A stretch of 5,435 nt of DNA, from contig CAJZGQ010000078.1 of the NCBI GenBank assembly GCA_916048115.1, positions 1 to 5,435 on the forward strand, read 5' to 3'. Each line of letters starts with the position of its first letter. The stretch's first letter is position 1. The stretch is from an uncultured Streptococcus sp. Its GTDB lineage: Bacteria; Bacillota; Bacilli; Lactobacillales; Streptococcaceae. Position numbers and translations under genes: made by a program. The notes below the pieces were generated by a model, which saw nothing but the letters and a program-made list of their open reading frames with translations, was not told the DNA's origin and did not search any database. Below, piece after piece: positions 1 through 5,435 of this stretch.

Positions 1-1
1 A

Positions 2-1450
2 GTGATGGTCCACTGGTTCTTGATCAGTGTGACCTATCTGAGAGAGATTTCATGGTTAGCTATTTTAGGTGCTGGATTGCTATTTCTGCTAGCCTGGTTG
101 AAACGCGATGGGCTAAAAAGAGCCATTTCTTGGTTGACCTGTCATAAAACAGGCTTCTTGCTTTGCGCGATCATCTGTCAGTTAATCTTTATGATTTGTG
201 CTGAGCTTTTGATCCGTCGGGATGCTGCGGTTGTTTTCAAAGGGGCATTTGATCTTCTTAAGCAATCTTCCATCACCAACTATCTCAGTCGCAATCCCAA
301 TAACATTCCGCTCTTTCTTTACGAGAAATTTTTCTATGTTTTCTTCGGGTCTAGCGGTTTGTGGGTTATGCAGGCTCTCAATATCCTCTATGTCAATCTG
401 GGTGCCGTCCTCTTGTACAAACTGTCCCAGAAGCATTTCAATCAGAAAACAGCTGATCTAGTTTATCTCTTTTATGTCAGCTTGATCTGTTACTCGCCTT
501 ATTTCTATTCCATGTATACGGACATTCCTCCGCTTCCTTTGATCGCTCTTCAATTGTGGTGGGCCTTGGATCTCTTAAAGGAAGACCAAGCAGGGGTCTC
601 TTGGAAGAAGATGTTTGGTTTAGGGATTTTATCTGGCGTGACCATGTTGATCCGTCCAACGACGATTATTATCATGATTGCCTTTTGGGCTGTCCTCTTC
701 TTTAGAGGAAACTGGAAGGCCTTTGGCAAGATTGCTACGGTGACCGTGATGATGACGGGCTTTGTCTTTGCAGGATTGAATACAGCGGTCAATCATCAAA
801 CAGTTGTACCAATCTTGAAACAAGAAGGGCTGGCTAAAGGACCACTCTTGTTTATCAATCTGGGCTTGACAGATATGGGGCATAACCAAGAAGATATGAA
901 AGAGGGCTTGCTAGCTTATATCGATGAGGACAAGCGCTCGGACTACAACAATGGGCTTTTTAAGAAGGAAAATGTCATTAAAGAAATCAAGCGCCGTCTC
1001 AAGGAGTATGGACCTTTCGGTTTGATCGGTCATATCTACTACAAGCAGTCCTTGACAGTAGCAGAAGGGACCCTAGGTTGGCTTTACCGAGATGTAGAGT
1101 ATGAGAAGACGCCATATATCAATCCTCTCTATGCGCCACTGACTAAAAACAATGGTCTGGCCAAATGGGTGCGAACCTATTTCCTCAGCACGGATCGCCC
1201 ACAGTACAAGTATTATGAATTTGTGAAACAGTTGATCTGGATTGTCCTATCAGCTGGCTTGGTTGGGGCTTATCTCAAACGTCGAGATACAGATGCCTTC
1301 AATTTCCTTTCCTTAGCGGTCTTTGGTGGTTTGCTCTTCTTAACCATCTTTGAAGGTGGGAAGACCCGCTACCTCATCCAATTCTTGCCGCAAATTTTGC
1401 TAGTTGCTTCGATCGGTCTAGCAGGATTCAGCAAGAAAGAAAATACATAA
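2..1450 (+). CDS. Polytopic membrane protein, putative GT-C-type glycosyltransferase (5' end uncertain)
   Basis: The reading frame is open to the left edge. GTG at 2 or ATG at 5 could start it, but no ribosome binding site is visible and the real start may lie upstream. About 482 residues are readable, with some 10-12 hydrophobic segments, for example near 16-33, 50-70, 121-140, 152-170, 205-234, 242-260, 408-424, 435-450 and 456-476. Residues 72-83 (RRDAAVVFKGAF) directly follow a membrane helix; an Asp in the first outer loop is typical of GT-C enzymes using polyprenyl-phosphate sugars. NPNNIPLF (98-105), TDIPPLPL (173-180) and a C-terminal RYLIQFLP (456-463) also recall the uncharacterised Gram-positive integral membrane family TIGR03766 and PMT/GT39-like proteins. 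A hydrophilic stretch (about 290-405) probably faces outside. Sugar and acceptor are unknown; decoration of a cell-wall polymer is only an inference. A terminator follows, so this gene ends the preceding transcription unit. Confidence 0.8.
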   Translation: MMVHWFLISVTYLREISWLAILGAGLLFLLAWLKRDGLKRAISWLTCHKTGFLLCAIICQLIFMICAELLIRRDAAVVFKGAFDLLKQSSITNYLSRNPNNIPLFLYEKFFYVFFGSSGLWVMQALNILYVNLGAVLLYKLSQKHFNQKTADLVYLFYVSLICYSPYFYSMYTDIPPLPLIALQLWWALDLLKEDQAGVSWKKMFGLGILSGVTMLIRPTTIIIMIAFWAVLFFRGNWKAFGKIATVTVMMTGFVFAGLNTAVNHQTVVPILKQEGLAKGPLLFINLGLTDMGHNQEDMKEGLLAYIDEDKRSDYNNGLFKKENVIKEIKRRLKEYGPFGLIGHIYYKQSLTVAEGTLGWLYRDVEYEKTPYINPLYAPLTKNNGLAKWVRTYFLSTDRPQYKYYEFVKQLIWIVLSAGLVGAYLKRRDTDAFNFLSLAVFGGLLFLTIFEGGKTRYLIQFLPQILLVASIGLAGFSKKENT

Positions 1451-1479
1451 AAACTCTCGCTTGTTTAACAGGCAGAACT

Positions 1480-1512
1480 AGAGGTTGGATAAAATGGTCC
1501 AGCCTCTTTTTT
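1480..1512 (+). terminator. Rho-independent terminator after the membrane protein gene
   Basis: AGAGGTTGGA (1480-1489) pairs with TCCAGCCTCT (1498-1507) in a 10-bp stem with a single T·G wobble and an 8-nt loop. The stem runs straight into a run of six T (1507-1512). It starts 30 nt after the stop codon at 1448-1450 and separates the membrane protein gene from the ung cluster. The GAGGYTGG...CCAGCCTC type of stem is, from memory, common in streptococcal terminators. Confidence 0.85.
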
Positions 1513-1533
1513 ATCCAGTGGATCTGTATCAAA

Positions 1534-1544
1534 TGTGGTATAAT
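1534..1544 (+). promoter_or_regulatory. Extended -10 promoter for the ung cluster
   Basis: TGTGG (1534-1538) followed by TATAAT (1539-1544) is a perfect -10 hexamer with the TRTGn extension used by Gram-positive housekeeping sigma factors. No recognisable -35 sits 15-18 nt upstream (the region 1515-1523 reads CCAGTGGAT), which is tolerated when the extension is present. Transcription would start near 1551, giving a leader of about 30 nt before ung. It lies just downstream of the terminator and is the only convincing promoter in the window. Confidence 0.8.
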
Positions 1545-1580
1545 AAAAGATAAGAATTTATTGGATAGCGGAGAGTTTCC

Positions 1581-2234
1581 ATGCAACATTCCCCCTGGCA
1601 TGAAGCCATCAAATCCCATCTTCCGGAAGGGTATTTTCATCAGATCAATGACTTTATGAATGAGGTCTATAGCAAAGGAGTGGTCTATCCACCGCGTGAC
1701 AAGGTCTTTAAGGCCTTGCAGACGACAGAGATGGATCAGGTCAAGGTCTTGATCTTAGGCCAAGATCCCTACCATGGACCGGATCAAGCGCAGGGCTTAA
1801 GTTTTTCTGTTCCGGATCATGTACCAGCGCCGCCTTCTTTGCAAAATATTCTCAAAGAATTGCGCTCAGATATCGGAGAGAAGCGGTCCCATGATCTTAC
1901 CTCTTGGGCAGAGCAAGGGGTGCTCTTGCTCAATGCCTGCTTGACGGTTCCTGCTGGTCAGGCTAATGGCCATGCGGGACAAATTTGGGAGCCGTTCACA
2001 GATGCTGTGATCAAGGTGGTCAATGAGTTGGAGGAGCCAGTTGTCTTTATCCTCTGGGGATCTTATGCCCGTAAGAAAAAACCTGTGATTACCAACGATC
2101 GACATTTGGTCCTTGAATCAGCTCACCCAAGTCCTTTATCGGCCTACCGAGGATTCTTTGGTACCCAGCCCTTTTCAAAAACCAATCAATTTTTGATAGA
2201 GGCGGGACGCGAGCCGATTGATTGGTTAAGATAG
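1581..2234 (+). CDS. ung: Uracil-DNA glycosylase, family 1
   Basis: This enzyme cuts uracil from DNA, arising from cytosine deamination or dUMP misincorporation, to start base-excision repair in the cytoplasm. The 217 residues match the usual length of bacterial family 1 enzymes. GQDPYHG is at 60-66, with Asp62 as the water-activating residue and Tyr64 excluding thymine. Phe75 (in GLSFSVP) is placed to stack on the base, LLLN (115-118) supplies the uracil-reading Asn118, and [10 protein letters not shown] (182-191) supplies catalytic His182 and the DNA-intercalating Leu186. Every signature residue is intact, so an active enzyme is expected. ATG at 1581 is supported by GGAGAG at 1570-1575, five nt upstream. 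It is the first gene of the cluster, about 30 nt after the predicted transcription start, and its TAG stop (2232-2234) overlaps the ribosome binding site of the next gene. Confidence 0.98.
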   Translation: MQHSPWHEAIKSHLPEGYFHQINDFMNEVYSKGVVYPPRDKVFKALQTTEMDQVKVLILGQDPYHGPDQAQGLSFSVPDHVPAPPSLQNILKELRSDIGEKRSHDLTSWAEQGVLLLNACLTVPAGQANGHAGQIWEPFTDAVIKVVNELEEPVVFILWGSYARKKKPVITNDRHLVLESAHPSPLSAYRGFFGTQPFSKTNQFLIEAGREPIDWLR

Positions 2235-2243
2235 GAGAAAGAA

Positions 2244-2708
2244 ATGCCACAATTAGCAACAATTTGTTATATCGACAATGGGAAAGAATTTCTCATGTTG
2301 CATCGCAATAAAAAGCCCAATGATGTCCATGAAGGCAAATGGATCGGAGTGGGTGGAAAATTAGAACGCGGGGAAACCCCTCAGGAGTGTGCTGCCCGTG
2401 AGATTTTTGAGGAGACCGGCCTGAAAGCCAAGCCAGTCTTGAAAGGGATCATTACTTTCCCTGAGTTTACTCCAGATCTGGATTGGTACACCTATGTCTT
2501 CAAGGTAACTGAGTTTGAAGGGGATCTCATCGAGTGTAACGAAGGGACCTTGGAATGGGTACCTTATGATCAAGTCCTCTCAAAACCAACCTGGGAAGGG
2601 GACCACACTTTTGTCGAGTGGTTGTTGGAAGATAAACCCTTCTTTTCAGCAATGTTTCGCTATGATGGGGATCGCTTGCTAGAGACCCATGTTGATTTTT
2701 ATGAATAA
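2244..2708 (+). CDS. mutX: Nudix hydrolase MutX (8-oxo-dGTP diphosphatase type)
   Basis: This is a 154-residue single-domain Nudix hydrolase. The Nudix box is complete at residues 38-60 and fits GX5EX7REUXEEXGU exactly: Gly38, Glu44, Arg52-Glu53, Glu56-Glu57, Gly59 and Leu60, with the glutamates binding the divalent metal. Length and sequence agree with the pneumococcal MutX protein as I remember it. That family is described as hydrolysing 8-oxo-dGTP to the monophosphate and so preventing A:T to C:G transversions; the substrate here is inferred from the family, and other oxidised or non-canonical dNTPs are possible. ATG at 2244 has AGGAGA at 2233-2238, which overlaps the ung stop codon; the gap between the two genes is 9 nt, suggesting coupled translation. 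Pairing it with ung gives two layers of mutation avoidance, one acting on the nucleotide pool and one on DNA. Confidence 0.95.
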   Translation: MPQLATICYIDNGKEFLMLHRNKKPNDVHEGKWIGVGGKLERGETPQECAAREIFEETGLKAKPVLKGIITFPEFTPDLDWYTYVFKVTEFEGDLIECNEGTLEWVPYDQVLSKPTWEGDHTFVEWLLEDKPFFSAMFRYDGDRLLETHVDFYE

Positions 2709-2719
2709 AGGAGAATGCA

Positions 2720-3988
2720 ATGGTTGTCATTAAAAATGGTCGTGTCATGGATCCAAAGACCGATTTGGATCAAGTCTGTGACCTTCGCATCGAAGGAAAG
2801 AAAATTGTAGAGATCGCTGAAAATCTCCCAACGGATGGACAAGAGGTCCTTGATGCGTCTGGTCTAGTGGTAGCTCCTGGTTTGATCGATGTGCACGTGC
2901 ATTTCCGTGAACCCGGTCAAACCCATAAAGAAGACATCCATACAGGTGCTTTAGCAGCAGCTGCGGGTGGGTTTACTCGAGTGGTCATGATGGCTAATAC
3001 CAATCCGACCATTTCAGATATTGCTACCTTAGAGGAAGTCTTAGCTTCTGCAGCCAAGGAAAATCTCCACATTCATACGGTTGCGACGGTGACAAAGAAT
3101 TTTGACGGTCAACACCTGACAGATTTTGAGGGCTTGCTTAAGGCTGGTGCGGCTGGTTTTTCAGATGATGGGATTCCCCTTCAAAGCACCAAGGTTGTCC
3201 GTGAAGCCTTGGAAGAAGCTAAGCGTCTAGGAACCTTTATTAGTTTGCATGAAGAAGACCCTGAGTTGAATGGCATTCTTGGGTTGAATGAAAACATTGC
3301 CAAGGAACATTTCCATGTCTGTGGAGCGACGGGTGTGGCCGAATACTCGATGGCTGCGCGGGATGCCATGATTGCCCATGCGACAGGTGCCCACCTTCAT
3401 ATCCAACACCTTTCCAAGGAAGAAAGTGTCAAGGTTGTAGAATTTGCCCAAGGATTAGGAGCTCATGTGACGGCAGAAGTGGCACCTCAACACTTTTCGA
3501 AAACCGAGAGTCTCCTCTTAACAAAGGGAAGCAATGCCAAGATGAACCCACCTCTTCGCTTGGAATCTGACCGCCTAGCAGTGATTGAAGGATTGAAGTC
3601 AGGCGTCATCTCCGTGATTGCGACGGATCACGCGCCTCACCATGCGGATGAGAAGAATGTTCCTGATATTACCAAGGCACCATCTGGAATGACCGGTCTT
3701 GAAACCTCACTTTCTCTTGGTTTGACCTACTTGGTCCATGCAGGACATTTGAGCCTGATGCAATTGCTAGAAAAGATGTCCTATAATCCAGCACGTCTCT
3801 ATGATTTTGATGCCGGCTATATTGCTGTGGATGGACCAGCAGATTTGACCCTCTTTGATCCGGAAGCAGATCGCCTGGTATCGGATCATTTCGCGTCAAA
3901 AGCTGGAAATTCCCCATTTGTGGGTGAAACATTAAAAGGGAAGGTTGCTTATACTATCTGTGATGGACAAGTGATTTTTCAAGGATAA
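2720..3988 (+). CDS. pyrC: Dihydroorotase, class I (PyrC)
   Basis: This zinc enzyme of the amidohydrolase superfamily interconverts N-carbamoyl-L-aspartate and L-dihydroorotate, the third step of de novo UMP synthesis, in the cytoplasm. Its 422 residues fit the class I length (about 420-430), not the shorter E. coli class II enzyme. Visible metal-site residues are His59 and His61 in [10 protein letters not shown] (57-66), Asp150 in GFSDDG (146-151) as the likely bridging ligand used in place of a carboxylated lysine, His177 in SLHEED, His230 in HIQH, and catalytic Asp303 in ATDHAPHH (301-308). Asn93 and Asn95 in MANTNPT and the MNPPLR loop (275-280) are also typical. ATG at 2720 has AAAGGAGA (2707-2713) about 7 nt upstream, overlapping the mutX stop; the gap is 11 nt. 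No PyrR-binding leader is apparent, so its expression should follow the ung promoter. No terminator follows. Confidence 0.97.
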   Translation: MVVIKNGRVMDPKTDLDQVCDLRIEGKKIVEIAENLPTDGQEVLDASGLVVAPGLIDVHVHFREPGQTHKEDIHTGALAAAAGGFTRVVMMANTNPTISDIATLEEVLASAAKENLHIHTVATVTKNFDGQHLTDFEGLLKAGAAGFSDDGIPLQSTKVVREALEEAKRLGTFISLHEEDPELNGILGLNENIAKEHFHVCGATGVAEYSMAARDAMIAHATGAHLHIQHLSKEESVKVVEFAQGLGAHVTAEVAPQHFSKTESLLLTKGSNAKMNPPLRLESDRLAVIEGLKSGVISVIATDHAPHHADEKNVPDITKAPSGMTGLETSLSLGLTYLVHAGHLSLMQLLEKMSYNPARLYDFDAGYIAVDGPADLTLFDPEADRLVSDHFASKAGNSPFVGETLKGKVAYTICDGQVIFQG

Positions 3989-4002
3989 GCGATCGTATTC
4001 AT

Positions 4003-4845
4003 ATGAATCTTAAAAAAATGATGCAAGGCTTGGTTTTCTTTTTAACCAGCCTTCTTGTCTTTGTCTTTCTATTTCGTGCTTTGCTACCAACTGCGTCTCC
4101 TCGTATGACTAAGCCCAAAACGGCTGCGAAAGAAATCACCTATACTTATGTAGCTCTAGGAGATTCACTGACCAAAGGTGTTGGAGATAGTACCAATCAA
4201 GGGGGCTTTGTGCCCATCCTTGCTCAAAGTCTGTCCAATGAAAATGATGGCCAGTACCAGCCTGTCAACTATGGTGTAGCTGGAAATACAAGTGCTCAGA
4301 TTTTAGAACGACTCAAGAAGCAAACAGACCTTCAGAAGGATCTCAAGAAGGCGCGTGTTATGACCTTAACGGTTGGAGGAAATGATCTACGCAAAGTCGT
4401 TGTCGATCATCTGAGTGATTTTTCTCTATCAGATATCCGAAAACCGCTCAAGAATTATACAGCTAACCTCAAAGAAATTATCACAAAAGCAAGAAAGGAC
4501 AATCCCCATCTTCCTATTTATGTAGTGGGGATCTACAATCCTCTTTACCTGAATTTTCCTGAATTAACCAGTATTCAGACGGCTGTAGATCGTTGGAATG
4601 AGACAACTGAAGAAACCATCGCGCAATTTGATCAGGTCTATTTCGTTCCTATCAATGATCTGCTATATAAAGGAATTGATGGCAAAATGGGCGTATCAGA
4701 AATTAGTGACGGGAAGACAACCGTTATCAATGATGCCCTGTATGAAGAGGATAGTTTTCACCCCAACAATACGGGCTATGAAAAGATGAAACAAGCAATA
4801 TTGGAGAAAATCAATGCCACGAAGAAAACTTGGAGTCAAAAATAA
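4003..4845 (+). CDS. Membrane-anchored SGNH/GDSL-family hydrolase, YpmR-like
   Basis: The 280-residue protein has one N-terminal hydrophobic segment (about 8-28) after a short basic tail. It is probably an uncleaved anchor, since no lipobox Cys is present, leaving the catalytic domain outside the cell. The SGNH blocks are complete: GDSLTKGVGD (53-62) with nucleophile Ser55, Gly91 in NYGVAGN, GGND (125-128) with Asn127, and DSFHPNNTGY (250-259) with Asp250 and His253. The family includes lipases, esterases and carbohydrate O-deacetylases; the substrate cannot be told from sequence. The following YpmS-like gene supports a B. subtilis YpmR relationship. The start is uncertain: ATG at 4003, with further in-frame ATGs at 4018 and 4021, has no well-placed ribosome binding site; the nearest, AAGGA at 3981-3985 inside the pyrC end, is 17 nt away. 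It begins 14 nt after the pyrC stop, so translational coupling is plausible. Confidence 0.9.
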   Translation: MNLKKMMQGLVFFLTSLLVFVFLFRALLPTASPRMTKPKTAAKEITYTYVALGDSLTKGVGDSTNQGGFVPILAQSLSNENDGQYQPVNYGVAGNTSAQILERLKKQTDLQKDLKKARVMTLTVGGNDLRKVVVDHLSDFSLSDIRKPLKNYTANLKEIITKARKDNPHLPIYVVGIYNPLYLNFPELTSIQTAVDRWNETTEETIAQFDQVYFVPINDLLYKGIDGKMGVSEISDGKTTVINDALYEEDSFHPNNTGYEKMKQAILEKINATKKTWSQK

Positions 4846-5435
4846 TCCCATAAAAGAAAAGATCCCCTTCCTTCAAAAAATTAATATTTGGAAATGGTTA
4901 TTTTTAGGCTTAGTCAGCCTTCTCTTGGCCTTTGCTTTAGTCGTGCAAGGACGCTTAGCGACGCCAAGAGAAGATGTTAGCCAGCTTCATCAAACAGTTG
5001 GTACCAAAGATGTCAAAGTTGGAACTATGACAACGACTCGTGATCAACTCAATGATACCATCAAATCGCTTCTGAAAAAATATAAGCTGTCCGACTACAA
5101 GGTCTATGCGGATAATCAGCAAATCCTCTTAGAGGGACAGTTGAGTCTCTTAGGAAAGGACTATCCCTTATATATTTACTTTCAGCCATCCAAGTTGGAA
5201 AATGGGAATATTCTCTTAACAGTGAAGGATTTTTCAGTCGGTACCTTTCAAATTCCTCAAAAAATGGTTTTGCGGCTTTTGAGCAAAAATAAAAATATCC
5301 CAGAATTTATCCAGATTTCGCCAAAAGAGTCTACCATCACCATTGTATTACCAGAAATTGATAATGACTTTGGAATCTATGTCAAGGCCAATACCATTGA
5401 TCTCTATAATGACAAGATCGTTTTTGATTTGTATC
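4814..5435 (+). CDS. YpmS-like (DUF2140) membrane protein, 3' end outside the window
   Basis: This gene starts inside the 3' end of the preceding hydrolase gene, overlapping it by 32 nt in another frame. ATG at 4814 has GGAGA at 4803-4807 with a six-base gap. It stays open to the right edge, giving 207 codons plus one base. The N terminus is basic (MPRRKLGVKN), followed by a single membrane segment at about 26-45 and a hydrophilic, probably external domain rich in beta strand, with LLEGQLSLLGKDYPLYIYF (105-123) and ILLTVKDFSVGTFQIP (133-148) as recognisable stretches. B. subtilis YpmS is, from memory, roughly this length, so only a short tail is likely missing. The molecular function of the family is unknown. 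Adjacency to a YpmR-like hydrolase matches the B. subtilis order and suggests the two act together at the cell surface. Family assignment rests on recalled similarity and gene order. Confidence 0.85.
   Translation, partial: MPRRKLGVKNNPIKEKIPFLQKINIWKWLFLGLVSLLLAFALVVQGRLATPREDVSQLHQTVGTKDVKVGTMTTTRDQLNDTIKSLLKKYKLSDYKVYADNQQILLEGQLSLLGKDYPLYIYFQPSKLENGNILLTVKDFSVGTFQIPQKMVLRLLSKNKNIPEFIQISPKESTITIVLPEIDNDFGIYVKANTIDLYNDKIVFDLY

Noticed and set aside
1459..1473. Short inverted repeat GCTTGTTTAACAGGC after the membrane protein gene
   Set aside because: With a realistic loop it leaves about five base pairs including a wobble and has no T-tract; the real terminator lies just downstream.
1428..1640. 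Minus-strand open frame crossing the gap before ung
   Set aside because: It runs through the terminator, the promoter and the start of ung, its product resembles nothing I recognise, and the plus-strand signals explain the region.
2715..2717. ATG close to the strong ribosome binding site before pyrC
   Set aside because: It is out of frame with pyrC and only 1-2 nt from the GGAGA core; ATG 2720 has better spacing and begins the conserved dihydroorotase N terminus.
3669..3932. Minus-strand open frame of 87 codons inside pyrC
   Set aside because: It lies opposite conserved dihydroorotase sequence, its translation is low in complexity of fold signals and rich in His, Gln and Arg as expected for a shadow frame, and no promoter was seen.
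3950..3955. TATACT as a possible -10 for an internal promoter before the YpmR-like gene
   Set aside because: There is no TG extension and no -35-like hexamer at 16-18 nt (the 17-nt position reads AAACAT), and it lies in conserved pyrC coding sequence.
4598..4789. Plus-strand open frame nested in the YpmR-like gene
   Set aside because: It is wholly contained in the SGNH domain coding region, including the catalytic DSFHP block, and has no ribosome binding site of note.

Overview
The window looks like ordinary chromosome from a viridans-group Streptococcus (sanguinis/mitis/parasanguinis type). The main reason is the gene order ung-mutX-pyrC, which I recall from S. pneumoniae and relatives, together with a MutX-type Nudix protein that looks near-identical to the pneumococcal one from memory. 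Strong GGAG-type ribosome binding sites and an extended -10 promoter without a -35 also fit. The exact species cannot be fixed by eye. All genes lie on the + strand.

Layout. (1) From the left edge to 1450 is a polytopic membrane protein with the look of a GT-C-fold glycosyltransferase; its true start may lie before the window. (2) The gap 1451-1580 holds an intrinsic terminator (about 1480-1512) and then an extended -10 promoter (about 1534-1544). (3) From 1581 a tightly packed co-directional cluster begins: ung (uracil-DNA glycosylase), mutX (Nudix nucleotide hydrolase), pyrC (class I dihydroorotase), a membrane-anchored SGNH/GDSL hydrolase resembling B. subtilis YpmR, and a YpmS-like (DUF2140) single-pass membrane protein cut by the right edge. 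Gaps within the cluster are 9, 11 and 14 nt, followed by a 32-nt overlap. No terminator is visible after 1512, so all five genes could share the promoter upstream of ung.

Functionally, the cluster joins base-excision repair (ung), nucleotide-pool sanitation (mutX) and de novo UMP synthesis (pyrC) to a ypmR-ypmS pair that acts at the membrane or outside the cell. No PyrR-type attenuator is evident ahead of the cluster, so pyrC here is probably not under classical pyrimidine attenuation. I see no mobile element, CRISPR array, RNA gene or clearly new system. The most open questions are the roles of the membrane GT-C-like protein and of the YpmR/YpmS pair, the missing Shine-Dalgarno of the ypmR-like gene, and a competing inverted repeat at the terminator.
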